Assembly (NCBI GenBank): GCA_021776515.1
Contig: JAJFFS010000012.1
Location: 106,487 to 170,486, forward strand
Reading direction: 5' to 3'
DNA: 64,000 bases
Origin: Robiginitomaculum sp.
Lineage (GTDB): Bacteria; Pseudomonadota; Alphaproteobacteria; Caulobacterales; Maricaulaceae
The notes beneath the pieces are model-generated. The model did not search any database. It worked only from the letters and a program-made list of their open reading frames with translations, and was not told the DNA's origin. A program made the translations under genes and the position numbers. Each line of letters starts with the position of its first letter. Position 1 is the first letter of the stretch. Below, one piece after another: positions 17,341-28,583 of this stretch.

Positions 17341-18006
17341 TTATTTCGGCAATCGTGTGCGATCCATCAGCCATGCACCACAGACCAGAACGGAATAGGC
17401 GACAAGCGCGGTGATGGCAAAGGGGGTAGTTGGCCCGTTTTCTTCGGCGGTACCCATATGGCTATAGGCCTGCACCAAACCCAGAAACAGCAAAAACACC
17501 CAGGGAGCAATGCGCCCTACGGCACCTTTGGGCGCGGTATGGCGCATATAAAGCCAAAACCCGCCCAATAGCAGGCCCATCTCTGCAACTTGCGACCATA
17601 AAAGCGAACGCCACAGACCAAAACCAAACTTAGGATCACCCGAGACAAGCGGCAGGTCCGGCGCGTGGACAAGTAAATCTGCAAACCAGTGCGACAGGAC
17701 CGCAGCGCCCACAATAATACTGGCTGCCCAATGGCCCGCACCCTTGCGCGCAGCGCCATAAAGAAGGGCCGCCGCCACTGCCCAGATAAACGCCCCAACA
17801 AGGCTATGGGTAAAGGGCATATAATACAGGTCCAGCGGCGAGGCCTCCATAAACCCCGGCACAATGCGGACCTTCTCAACACCGGCAATAACCAGCCCGG
17901 CCCAGATGAAATCCACCAATTGCACCGCCACAAACAACAGCCAGAGCGGCACCGCAGGTTTGAAGGCCCGTGCGGCAAAGGCGGCGCTATAATGACCAAT
18001 GAACAT
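17341..18006 (-). CDS. Integral membrane protein, possible membrane-bound metal-dependent hydrolase
   Basis: A 221-residue protein with about six hydrophobic segments. MFIGHYSAAFAA at the start and FTHSLVGAFIWAV plus LSHWFADLLVHAPDLPL carry the His/Asp pattern of the YdjM/DUF457-like family. The function is not established for this family in general. It is transcribed between the M28 peptidase and PhoD-like genes, with 2 bases to the upstream stop and 17 to the downstream start, so the three probably form one operon. Confidence 0.7.
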   Translation of the reverse strand: MFIGHYSAAFAARAFKPAVPLWLLFVAVQLVDFIWAGLVIAGVEKVRIVPGFMEASPLDLYYMPFTHSLVGAFIWAVAAALLYGAARKGAGHWAASIIVGAAVLSHWFADLLVHAPDLPLVSGDPKFGFGLWRSLLWSQVAEMGLLLGGFWLYMRHTAPKGAVGRIAPWVFLLFLGLVQAYSHMGTAEENGPTTPFAITALVAYSVLVCGAWLMDRTRLPK

Positions 18007-18008
18007 AT

Positions 18009-19391
18009 CTAGTCCCCAAACGATCCGGCTGGACCCGGAAACACAACCGGGCTTTCCGCACCGTCCCTGGCGACCGAGGCCACACCAAAATAATAATTAT
18101 CAATCACAATGTTTTTTAGCGTGTAATGATCAACCTTGCCGACAAAGCGCGAGAACTGCCATTGTGGTTGATCGGTCAGGCGCCAGTAAATTTTATAGCC
18201 TGCCAGGTTTTTCGCCGCTTTTCCTGTTGCTGCCGTCCAGCTAAGTTTCGTTGAAGGTTGCACCGCACCCTTGATCTTCACACCTGCCGGAAAGGGGGGG
18301 GCGGCAGCCATTTCGGCAAGAGCGACCACATTTAATGCGGTCAGTTTGCGCGCATAATCAAAGTTTACCCCCTCGATGACATCGCCAAACTCACGCCCGT
18401 CCTCGGTGCGGATATTCTGGTGCTGGCGATCATAATGCTCGTGGGTTTCCATCAGGCGCACGCCTGGTATGCCCACAGCATTAAATGGCCGGTGGTGGCC
18501 ACCCCGCCCAAAGCGGTCGAGGCGGTAAATCATCATCACATCAAGGTCGGGAATATACCGATCCGCCCGCACATCAATATAGCGGGCAAGATTACGCGAA
18601 GGCGAATCCACTTCGCCGCCGGTAAAGCGCCTGATGCGGGCCTCTTGCAGCGTTTCATTATCTCGCGTGCCTTCAGAAAACACCCGTGCCGTTGTGTTAT
18701 CAACCACGCCATCAATGCCGGTGATATTGCCAATCATATCGTTGTTTAGCACCGCCTTGATGCGCCATTTTTGCGCCAGCGCGTGGGCGGCAACAATCTC
18801 GCCGCCAAACAAGCCCTGTTCTTCACCCGAAAGACCGGCATAGATGATCGAGCCCGCAAATTTATGCTTTGATAGTACCCGCGCTGCCTCAATGACGCCG
18901 GCCATGCCGCTGGCATTATCATTGGCACCGGGGCTATCAGAGGTAAAATCCATAATGTCGGTCACGCGGCTATCTATATCGCCTGCCATCAACACATAGC
19001 GGTCCGTATCCAGCGTGCCGCGCTGAATAGCGATCACACTGACCACCTCAACCGGATCGGGAATGCGCGTCTTGCCTTCAATGGTGTCCGCGATAGTGAT
19101 GACCTCAAGGCAGCCACCGCACTCGGCGCTAATGCGCTCGAACTCTGATTGGATCCAGCGCCTTGCGGCACCAATGCCGCGTGTGTCAGATTTGGTATCA
19201 GACAGGGTGTGGCGGGTGCCGAAGCTGACCAGTTTTTCAATGTCGGTTTTAATGCGGGCCGCCGACACATCACCCGCCAGTTCGTGCATTAGCATGACCT
19301 CGCCCGCCGGGGCTGTTTCTGCGGCCAGCGTCGTTCCTGATAATGAAACTGTAGTCATTGAAATGACAAGCGTTGCAAAGCGAAAAAGCAT
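18009..19391 (-). CDS. M28 family zinc metallopeptidase, exported
   Basis: A 460-residue protein with a signal peptide (MLFRFATLVISMTTVSLSGTTLAAE). The M28 core shows DFTSDSPGANDNASGMAGVIEAARVL (Asp metal ligand), AGLSGEEQGLFGG (catalytic Glu pair) and a downstream HEHYD segment. The last ~90 residues (PSTKLSWTAATGKAAKNLAGYKIYW) look like a fibronectin type III-like module. It probably acts in the periplasm as an aminopeptidase. Confidence 0.9.
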   Translation of the reverse strand: MLFRFATLVISMTTVSLSGTTLAAETAPAGEVMLMHELAGDVSAARIKTDIEKLVSFGTRHTLSDTKSDTRGIGAARRWIQSEFERISAECGGCLEVITIADTIEGKTRIPDPVEVVSVIAIQRGTLDTDRYVLMAGDIDSRVTDIMDFTSDSPGANDNASGMAGVIEAARVLSKHKFAGSIIYAGLSGEEQGLFGGEIVAAHALAQKWRIKAVLNNDMIGNITGIDGVVDNTTARVFSEGTRDNETLQEARIRRFTGGEVDSPSRNLARYIDVRADRYIPDLDVMMIYRLDRFGRGGHHRPFNAVGIPGVRLMETHEHYDRQHQNIRTEDGREFGDVIEGVNFDYARKLTALNVVALAEMAAAPPFPAGVKIKGAVQPSTKLSWTAATGKAAKNLAGYKIYWRLTDQPQWQFSRFVGKVDHYTLKNIVIDNYYFGVASVARDGAESPVVFPGPAGSFGD

Positions 19392-19531
19392 GATGAAATT
19401 CCCCTGATTTTCTTTGCCTTACCTTAGGGGAGACAATGGATCGCAGCAAATTAAACTTGCGCCACAAAGGCATATCCTTGTTCCTCCCTCGTTGCTATAA
19501 GGGCGAAAAATATAATTACGGGAACTCCAAA

Positions 19532-20662
19532 ATGTTACAAATCGCATCCGCCTTTGATGCTGGCAATATCGAAGTCCTCAGCCTGGATGATCCACAGGAT
19601 ATTCGCCTTGAGATCAAAAAAGATAATGGCTCGGACTTTTATCAATGGTTTTATTTCCGCCTGACCGGGGCCAGGGGTGTACCTTGCCGCTTGCGCATCA
19701 TGAATGCAGGCGGTGCCGCCTATGCGCAAGGGTGGCCCGGATACCAGGCCGTGGCGTCAACGGATCGGGAACACTGGTTCCGCCTTGATACCGATTATGA
19801 AGATGGTGTTCTGGATATCCATCTGGTGCCCGAAGACGATGCCATCTGGGTAGCATATTTTGCGCCTTATTCCATGGAGCGCCACGGGGACCTCATCGCC
19901 AGCGCCCAAAGCTCTGACCGGGTGAATTTAAGTGTTCTGGGTAAAACGCTGGATGGGCAGGACATTGATCTGCTGCATGTCTCAGATGGCAGCGAAGCGC
20001 AGAAGAAAAGCTGTTGGATCATGGCCCGCCAGCACCCGGGTGAAAGCATGGCAGAATGGTGCATGGAAGGGATTATAGGCCGCTTGCTGGATGAAGCTGA
20101 CCCGGTAAGTCGCGCGCTATTAAAACGCGCAGATTTTTATCTGGTACCCAATATGAACCCGGATGGTTCACGCCGTGGGCATTTGCGCACAAATGCGTGC
20201 GGGGCAAACCTTAACCGCGAATGGGATAACCCAAGCATGGCGCGCTCGCCAGAGGTCTATCTGGTACGCGAATATATGCGCCAAACCGGTGTGGATTTCT
20301 GTCTTGATGTGCACGGCGACGAGGCCTTGCCATATAACTTTATTGCTGGTGCCGAAGGTACGCCGGACTGGTCAGAAACCCGCGCGGCTGAGCTGGCGGC
20401 CTATAAAAAAGCACTCATGACGGCCAGCCCGGATTTTCAGGTTAAGCACGGATACCCGGTCTCCGAGCCTGGCACCGCTAATTTGAGCATGGCCACAAAT
20501 TGGATAGCGCAGGAGTTTACCTGCCTGTCCATGACCCTGGAAATGCCGTTCAAGGACACGGTGGATAGCCCCGATGCAATCCAAGGCTGGTCACCGGAAC
20601 GCTCGGCGGCTTTGGGGCGGGCCTGCCTTGATGCCTTATGGACACGGATTGATGATGTGTGA
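19532..20662 (+). CDS. M14 family carboxypeptidase, cytosolic type
   Basis: I take the ATG at 19532 (MLQIASAFDAGNIE) rather than the track start at 19436, because the N-terminal beta domain of this M14 subfamily begins there. The product is 376 residues. Zinc ligands lie in RQHPGESMAEW (HxxE) and DVHGDEALP; the catalytic Glu is in TLEMPFKD; NPDGSRRGHLRTN and ANLNREWDNP are the usual substrate-site blocks. It has no signal peptide and is divergent from the M28 peptidase. Confidence 0.9.
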   Translation: MLQIASAFDAGNIEVLSLDDPQDIRLEIKKDNGSDFYQWFYFRLTGARGVPCRLRIMNAGGAAYAQGWPGYQAVASTDREHWFRLDTDYEDGVLDIHLVPEDDAIWVAYFAPYSMERHGDLIASAQSSDRVNLSVLGKTLDGQDIDLLHVSDGSEAQKKSCWIMARQHPGESMAEWCMEGIIGRLLDEADPVSRALLKRADFYLVPNMNPDGSRRGHLRTNACGANLNREWDNPSMARSPEVYLVREYMRQTGVDFCLDVHGDEALPYNFIAGAEGTPDWSETRAAELAAYKKALMTASPDFQVKHGYPVSEPGTANLSMATNWIAQEFTCLSMTLEMPFKDTVDSPDAIQGWSPERSAALGRACLDALWTRIDDV

Positions 20663-20682
20663 GGGGGTTTAGGTTTTCACCC

Positions 20683-20775
20683 CCTTCGAGGCTACGCTGC
20701 GCTACGCACCTCAGGGTGAGGCAGCAACACACCACCCTCATCCTGAGGTGCCTGCTTCTTGGCAGGCCTCGAAGG
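20683..20775. repeat. Dispersed palindromic element (CCTTCGAGGC...GCCTCGAAGG)
   Basis: Two arms, CCTTCGAGGC...CACCTCAGGGTGAGG and CCTCATCCTGAGGTG...GCCTCGAAGG, form a long imperfect inverted repeat between the convergent M14 and ccrM genes. A single-arm relative occurs at 32718-32760. Confidence 0.85.
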
Positions 20776-20849
20776 ATGGGTACCGAATAGGCATCATTTT
20801 TTCCGCAATGGCACAAAAATACGGATTTATTTTGCCGTATTAATGCTGG

Positions 20850-22033
<1,184 letters not shown>

Positions 22034-22040
22034 CTAAATC

Positions 22041-22637
22041 CTAATGCTGTGCGGCCAGCATCACCGGTCTGAACGAATACCGGTGGATCGGGCATGGCCC
22101 CAACCGTTCCAGCGCGGCCTTGTGGTGTGCGGTTAGATAGCCCTTATGCCGTGCGAAGCCATAATCAGGATACAGCACATCAGCCTGCACCATCAACGCA
22201 TCGCGCACCACCTTGGCCACAACGGACGCTGCCGCAATGGACAAGCTTTTACTATCGCCTTTGATGATTGTTTGGGCGGCGCAGGGCATGTTTTTGGGCA
22301 GACGGTTGCCATCAATAAGCGCCATTGCCGGTTCCATCGGCAAGGCATGAACCGCGCGGCTCATGGCCATCATGCTGGCATGCAGGATATTCAGCCGGTC
22401 AATTTCCTCTGGCTCGGCCATGCCAATACCTATGTGTGCAATACCTTGCAGTTCTCCAAAAAGCGCCGTGCGGCGTTTCTCGGAAAGCTTTTTGGAATCG
22501 TCGATACCCGCCGGAATATTTGCAGGGTCCAGAATAACCGCCGCGGCTACCACCGGCCCGGCACCCGGTCCGCGCCCCACTTCGTCAACACCACAAACCG
22601 GACCGGGGGAGGCATTTTCAAAGGAAAAATCTGGCAT
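22041..22637 (-). CDS. rnhB: Ribonuclease HII
   Basis: Removes RNA from RNA-DNA hybrids and misincorporated ribonucleotides. I start at 22637 (MPDFSFEN, 198 residues), which keeps the gene clear of the upstream stop (22649); the listed start at 22679 lies inside cusA. Catalytic acids are in CGVDEVGRGPGAG (DE) and later in MALIDGNRLP and KGDSKSLSIAAASVVAKV. It is the last gene of the metal-efflux run. Confidence 0.94.
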   Translation of the reverse strand: MPDFSFENASPGPVCGVDEVGRGPGAGPVVAAAVILDPANIPAGIDDSKKLSEKRRTALFGELQGIAHIGIGMAEPEEIDRLNILHASMMAMSRAVHALPMEPAMALIDGNRLPKNMPCAAQTIIKGDSKSLSIAAASVVAKVVRDALMVQADVLYPDYGFARHKGYLTAHHKAALERLGPCPIHRYSFRPVMLAAQH

Positions 22638-22648
22638 GATGGGAAACC

Positions 22649-25600
22649 CTAACTGACACGCAAACCCATGCGCTTCCAAATCAAAAACACTGCCGGGATG
22701 ACCAGCAATGTCAAAACTGTGGCACTGAGCAAACCGCCGACCATAGGCGCGGCAATGCGGCGCATAACCTCTGATCCGGTACCTGTGCCAAACATAATGG
22801 GCAAAAGCCCGGCAATGGAAGCGGTAACCGTCATGATGATAGGGCGCACGCGCAAAAGCGCTCCGTTAATGACAGCACGGCGCACATCCGCCTGATCCAT
22901 TGTTCTGTCTTCCTTTTGTGCCACGATCTGTTGTGCCGCCAAAGCTTGTTCCAGATAGACAATCATCAACACGCCAATTTCAATGGATACACCGGCCAGG
23001 GCAATAAAGCCGACGCCAACAGCAACCGACATATTATAACCCAGCACATCCATCAGCCACAAACCGCCGACCAGCGCCAGCGGCAAGGTTCCCATAATGA
23101 TAAGTACTGGTGCCAAACGGCGAAAGTTTAAAAACAGCAATAGCAGGATGATCACCAACGTAACCGGCACCACCACGGATAATCGCTCTATGGCCCGTTC
23201 CATATATTCATACTGGCCGGACCAGCCCAGCGAATAGCCGGGCGGCAAGACAATACCCCTGGCCACAGCCGTTTTGGCGTCGGCCACATAAGAGCCAATA
23301 TCGCGTCCGGCAATATCAACATAAATCCAGCCATTCAGGCGCGCATTTTCACTGCGGATCATCCCTGGCCCGTCTGTAATGGAAATATTGGCTAGCCGCT
23401 CAAGTGGTATCTGCGCGCCCATAGGCGTCACAATGGGCAGGGTTTTTAGCGTGGCTATGCTGTCCCGGTAATCACGCGGATAGCGCAAATTTATCGGATA
23501 GCGTTCCAGTCCCTCAACGCTTTTAGTAATGGTCATGCCACCAATGGCGGTGCGCACAACGTCCTGCACATCGGCCACATTCAAACCAAACCGTGCCGCC
23601 TCGGCGCGGCGAATATTCACATCAATAAACCGCCCACCAGTAACCCGTTCGGCATAAACCGAGGCGGTGCCGGGAACGTCCTTGATGACGGCCTCAATAT
23701 CCTTGCCAATGCCGCTAATAACATTCAGATCAGGCCCGGCTATTTTGATCCCCACTGGAGTTTTAATGCCGGTAGCCAGCATATCGATACGGTTTTTAAT
23801 GGGCATAATCCACACATTGGTCAGGCTGGGCACCTGCACAAGGCGGTCCAGATCTGCTTTTAATTTAGCCATCGTCATGCCGGGCCGCCATTCAGACTTT
23901 GGCTTTAGCCGTATGGTGGTCTCTACCATGGTCAGCGGTGCGGGATCAGTGGCAGTTTCGGCGCGTCCGGCCTTGGCATAGGCGGTTTGTACCTCTGGCA
24001 CGGTCATGATCAACTTGTTGGTTTGTTGAATAATTTGCGCCATTTTACCCGCAGAAACCGCGGGAAAAGCACTGGGCATGTACAGCAAATCTCCTTCATC
24101 AAGGTCTGGCATAAACTCACCGCCCATGCGCGATAATGGCAAAGCGGCACTGGCCATTATCAAGCCGGCAATAACCAGCATCATGATGGGGCGTTTCAGC
24201 ACCAGATTGATAAAAGGCCGGTAGCTGGCAATCAATGCCCGGTTAACGGGGTTTTTGTGTTCGGGTAAAACCCTGCCCCGAATAAAATACCCCATCAGTA
24301 CCGGCACCAAAGTGACAGAAAGCCCTGCCGCCGCCGCCATGGCATAGGTTTTTGTATAGGCCAGCGGGTGAAACAGACGCCCTTCCTGCGCTTCCAGCGC
24401 AAAAATGGGCATAAAACTGAAGGTGATAATCAACAGTGAAAAGAATAATGCCGGGCCAACTTCTGTGGCTGCATCGCCGACAATGCGCCAGCGATTATCA
24501 CGGCTCAGCGGCTCGCGCTCTATATGCTTGTGCATATTTTCAATCATCACAATGGCTGCATCGACCATGGCACCAATGGCAATGGCAATACCGCCCAGCG
24601 ACATGATGTTGGCGTTTATGCCCTGCATATTCATAACAATGAACGCGGCAACAATGCCCAAAGGCAGGCTAAGCACGATGACCAGTGATGAACGCAAGTG
24701 GAAAAGAAAAATCGCGCACACGATGATGACCAGAATAAACTCCTCACCCAACTTTTCGCGCAAATTATCCACAGCCCGCTTGATCAATGCCGAGCGGTCA
24801 TAGGTGGTGACAATTTCCACCCCCTCGGGCAAAGCAGCTTGCAGGGCTTTCAACTTCTCCTTGACCCGGGCAATGGTACGCAGGGCGTTTTCGCCCGAGC
24901 GCATGATAATAACACCGCCAACCGCCTCGCCTTCACCGTTCAGCTCACCAATGCCCCGGCGCAGCTCTGGCCCCAGCCGTATCTGCGCCACGTCTTTTAA
25001 CAGGACAGGCGTGCCGTCTTTGGTCATTGTTAGCGGGATCAGGCGCAGATCCGCCATCGACTTTATATAGCCAGAGGCACGCACCATGTATTCGGCCTCG
25101 GCCATTTCAATGACCCGGCCCCCGGTTTCCTGATTACCGCGCTCTATGGCCCGGCGCACTTGTGCCAGCGGGATATTATAACTGCGCAGCTTATCCGGGT
25201 CGGCGATGACCTGATACTGCTTGACCATGCCACCAATGGTTGCCACTTCGGACACCCCCGGCACGCTTTGTAATTCAAATTTCAGGAACCAGTCCTGAAC
25301 AGAGCGTAATTGTGCCAGATCGTGCGTACCGGTGCGATCTACCAGCGCGTATTGATACACCCAACCTACACCGGTGGCATCTGGCCCCAGCGCCGGTGTC
25401 GCACCGGCGGGCAAGGTCGGGGCCACTTGCGAGAGATATTCCAGCACGCGGCTACGCGCCCAGTACAAATCCGTACCGTCCTTGAAAATAATATAGACAA
25501 AGCTGTCATTAAAAAACGAATAGCCCCGCACAGTTACCGCGCCCGGCACCCCCAGCATGGCCGTGGTTAAGGGGTAAGTGACCTGATCCTCCACCACCTG

Positions 25601-25774
25601 GGGTGCCTGACCGGGATAACTGGTTTTGATAATCACCTGCACATCGGAAAGGTCAGGAATGGCGTCCAGCGGCGTTTGGCGCAGCGTATACCCCCCCCAA
25701 CCCGCCAGTAATAAAGCCAGTACAACGACCAGAAACCGGTTGGTTATGGACCAGCGAATTAGCGCGGCAATCAT
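22649..25774 (-). CDS. Heavy-metal efflux RND pump (CusA/CzcA family)
   Basis: A 1041-residue inner-membrane proton antiporter that exports metal ions through a trimeric envelope complex. The first TM segment ([18 protein letters not shown]) is followed by the typical [23 protein letters not shown]-type stretch, then the large periplasmic loops and [20 protein letters not shown] with the charged proton-relay segment of TM4. [14 protein letters not shown] is characteristic of the heavy-metal branch, not the drug branch. It overlaps the adaptor gene by 4 bases. The ion is not settled; Cu/Ag is suggested by the CusF-like tail on the adaptor. Confidence 0.95.
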   Translation of the reverse strand: [1041 protein letters not shown]

Positions 25775-27252
25775 TGTTCTGCGCCTTTTTTATCTGCCAT
25801 TTTCTCTATGGCCGTAATGACAAAGTTGCCATTGTCATCGGCCAGTTCGCGCACGCTGAAATGCACCAGATCGCCAACCGTCATGCCTTCCAAATTTTGC
25901 GGAACGGTCATAAAATCCATACTCATGGCAGGCCAGCCAAAGTCCGCGACAGGCTCGTGCTGAATAGTGATCATGCCGTGATTGATCATCAGTGATTTTA
26001 TGATGCCCATAGCCTTGGCTTCGCTGATAGCCTTGGCCGGTAATGGCGCGCCCATGCGTAAAGTGGTGCCTTTCAGGCTGGCCTCACTATCAATCAAAAA
26101 CTGGCTGGATACGACTATTGTTTCGCCCTCGGTCAGGCCTTCAAGGATTTCCACCCTGTCGTTTGATTCCATACCTGCGACAACTTTGGCCGGTTGAAAT
26201 TGTCCATCGTCCAACGCCAGGATCACCCGCGTGGATTTGCCAGTGCGGATCAGGGCCTCACGATCAATATTTAGCACGTTCACCTGCGGGTCGGTCTTGA
26301 TCCGTACCTTGGTATACATATCCGGTTTTAGCGCACCATCCGGGTTATCAAAACGCAGACGCACCTGAAGGGTGCGGGCGCTGGCGTTCAGGCTGGGGTA
26401 GATATAATCCACCATGCCCGGCCAGATGCGGCCCGGCATTGCCTCAAGGCGCATTTTCACATCTTGCCCGGCCCTGACCCAATTGGCCTCGGTTTCAAAT
26501 ACCTCGGCCAGCACCCAGACGGTGGAAAGGTCAGCCAGCATCATAATTTGCCGTCCCGGTTTGACAAACGCACCCTCGCCAACACCAAGCATGGTAATAA
26601 TGCCATCCTGAGGGGCGGTGATGCGCACCAGACGACGCGCTTTGCCAGACTTTTTTATGCTGGCTATTTGTCGCCCACTCATACCCAGCGCATCAAGACG
26701 GCTTTTGGCGGCACGGATCAGTGTTTCCTTGCCAATACGGATGGCTTGCAAATATTCTTCCTGCGCACTGACCAGCGGACGCGAATAAAGATCAAACAGC
26801 GCTTGGCCTTTATGAACTTCCTCTCCCGGTGATTTTACGTAAAGCGTTTCAATCCAGCCCTCGGTGCGTACATCAACGATGGCGGTTTCCTCTTCATTGG
26901 TACGCACAAACCCGATGGTATCGATCATGCGGTGCAATGTGCTGCGTTCTACCGGCGCTGTGCGCACTCCAATGTTATTTTGCACAACGGGGTTGATACG
27001 CACCAAACGGGCAGCATCATCACCAGCACCTTCTTCGGCATAAACTGGCACCAGATCCATCCCCATAGGTGATTTTCCAGGTTCATCGCGGCGATAATCA
27101 GGATCCATCGGCGCTTTCCAGTAAAGGATTTCCCGTTGCGAACTAGCTGCGGGTTTTTCGCTGGTTGTACTGGTCATCTTTGCCAGAAAAAATCCGCCTG
27201 CAAGTCCGGCACCTAAAACCATAGCAACAAGGATGATTGTTGATCTATTCAT
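25771..27252 (-). CDS. RND periplasmic adaptor (CusB family) with CusF-like C-terminal domain
   Basis: I start at 27252 (MNRSTIIL), preceded by GGAGA, rather than 27303; the product is 493 residues. An N-terminal TM anchor is followed by a heavy-metal-binding segment (ILYWKAPMDPDYRRDEPGKSPMGMDLVPVY), the membrane-fusion barrel and hairpin (VRTEGWIETLYVKSPGEEV), and at the end a CusF-like module (GMITIQHEPVADFGWPAMSMDF) with the Met/Trp pattern used to bind Cu(I) or Ag(I). The fusion would hand periplasmic metal directly to the pump. Its start overlaps the TolC-like stop by 8 bases. Confidence 0.92.
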   Translation of the reverse strand: MNRSTIILVAMVLGAGLAGGFFLAKMTSTTSEKPAASSQREILYWKAPMDPDYRRDEPGKSPMGMDLVPVYAEEGAGDDAARLVRINPVVQNNIGVRTAPVERSTLHRMIDTIGFVRTNEEETAIVDVRTEGWIETLYVKSPGEEVHKGQALFDLYSRPLVSAQEEYLQAIRIGKETLIRAAKSRLDALGMSGRQIASIKKSGKARRLVRITAPQDGIITMLGVGEGAFVKPGRQIMMLADLSTVWVLAEVFETEANWVRAGQDVKMRLEAMPGRIWPGMVDYIYPSLNASARTLQVRLRFDNPDGALKPDMYTKVRIKTDPQVNVLNIDREALIRTGKSTRVILALDDGQFQPAKVVAGMESNDRVEILEGLTEGETIVVSSQFLIDSEASLKGTTLRMGAPLPAKAISEAKAMGIIKSLMINHGMITIQHEPVADFGWPAMSMDFMTVPQNLEGMTVGDLVHFSVRELADDNGNFVITAIEKMADKKGAEQ

Positions 27253-28495
27253 GATTGTCTCCATCCAGATAAAGCAGCGCCGCATGGGCTTTTTCGCGGT
27301 CAATCTGCAAGCGCAGCATGGTCAGTTCAGTACCCAGTACCATCAGTTCTGCACGCACCAGTTCGGCAAAATCCGCCGTTTCATTCTCATAACCGTTTAG
27401 CGCCGCCTCAGCGGTGTCTTGTGCGCGGCTCAGCACATCTGTCTCGTAAAGCGTTATGCGTTCGCCCAGCCTCACCCACTGCGCATAGCTACGTCCCAGT
27501 TCGCGGTTTAGTTCCAGCAATTGTGCATCACGGCCCAGACGGGTTGAACTTTTCAGGCGCTTGGCGGCATTAAGGCTGCGGTCCTGCCGGTTAGCGGTAA
27601 AAAGTGGCATGCTTACGCTCACACCAATACTGCCAAAATCCGAGCGCCTGTCTCTGGCACCATAGGCACCCTCAACGGCGAAACCCGGCTTGTATTGTTC
27701 ACCGGCAATATCAATGTCGCGGTCCCGGGCGGCCAGCCGGGCATCAAATATTTTTACGCTGGGATGTTGTACCAGGCCTGATTGCATGTCTTGCGCCGCC
27801 GCAAATAGTGGCAAGTGTGGGAACGCATCCGGCAAGGGCCGGGCTGCATTGGCAATGCCAATGAGGCGGATCATATCGGTCCGTGCCACATCCATCTTGC
27901 GGTCTATCTCAACCAGACGAGCACCCAGCAAAGAGGCCTCCAGATCAATGCGCAGCACATTTTGCGCCCCGCCGCGCCCACTGGCAAATTGCATCTCGGC
28001 CACGCCGCCAAGGTCAATAATTTGTGCCTGACTTTGTTCTGTTATCTGGCGTGCGCCCTGCCAATAATACATTTCCAGCCAGGCATTGCGGGTTTGCAGG
28101 GCAATCTGGCGTAAGGCCAATTGTTTGCGCATCCGCTCGCCCATGGCCTCACTTTGGCGCTTGGCACGGGTCAGGGCGCGGCTTTTGCCTTTGGGAAAGG
28201 CCTGACGAATGCCAACAGATAATTGCGTCATGCCTTCGCGGTTTATATCAAACGAGGAAAGCGGCACGTTTTGCATCCGCGCCATGACCGTAGGGTCTGG
28301 CAACTGGCTGTCGGCAATTGCGCGTTCTTCCAGCGCCAAAGCCCGTTCTTCAAACAGCATGACGCTGGGGTCATTGGCCTGCACCGCAATGGTCACGCTT
28401 TCGCCAAGGCCAAGCGGCGTTTGTGCGACCACCGGGACCGCCAGAAACATACCGGCCAGCGCAGCAGGTATAAAAGTGGGTATTGATAAGGGCAT
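27245..28495 (-). CDS. TolC/CusC-type outer-membrane efflux protein
   Basis: I start at 28495 (MPLSIPTFIPAALAGMFLAVPVVAQ), which gives a clean signal peptide and a GAGGCGG upstream; the product is 416 residues. Two repeated helical halves are visible (LALEERAIADSQLPDP... and FDARLAARDRDIDIAGEQYKPGF), as in outer-membrane channel proteins of tripartite pumps. It is the first of the three pump genes, in the order channel-adaptor-pump. Confidence 0.9.
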   Translation of the reverse strand: MPLSIPTFIPAALAGMFLAVPVVAQTPLGLGESVTIAVQANDPSVMLFEERALALEERAIADSQLPDPTVMARMQNVPLSSFDINREGMTQLSVGIRQAFPKGKSRALTRAKRQSEAMGERMRKQLALRQIALQTRNAWLEMYYWQGARQITEQSQAQIIDLGGVAEMQFASGRGGAQNVLRIDLEASLLGARLVEIDRKMDVARTDMIRLIGIANAARPLPDAFPHLPLFAAAQDMQSGLVQHPSVKIFDARLAARDRDIDIAGEQYKPGFAVEGAYGARDRRSDFGSIGVSVSMPLFTANRQDRSLNAAKRLKSSTRLGRDAQLLELNRELGRSYAQWVRLGERITLYETDVLSRAQDTAEAALNGYENETADFAELVRAELMVLGTELTMLRLQIDREKAHAALLYLDGDNHE

Positions 28496-28583
28496 AGCCG
28501 CCTCTCTGATAAAGGAAAACTTTCTTTTCAGGCGCAATGGCGCCTCGTGCTGACATCAGTCAGAGCACTAACAACAAGAAAAT

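Noticed and set aside
28546-28568. Hairpin GTGCTGACATCAGTCAGAGCAC upstream of the TolC-like gene as a metal operator
   Set aside because: It does not match a MerR/CueR-type spacing or a known box and has no T-run; it is too weak to call.
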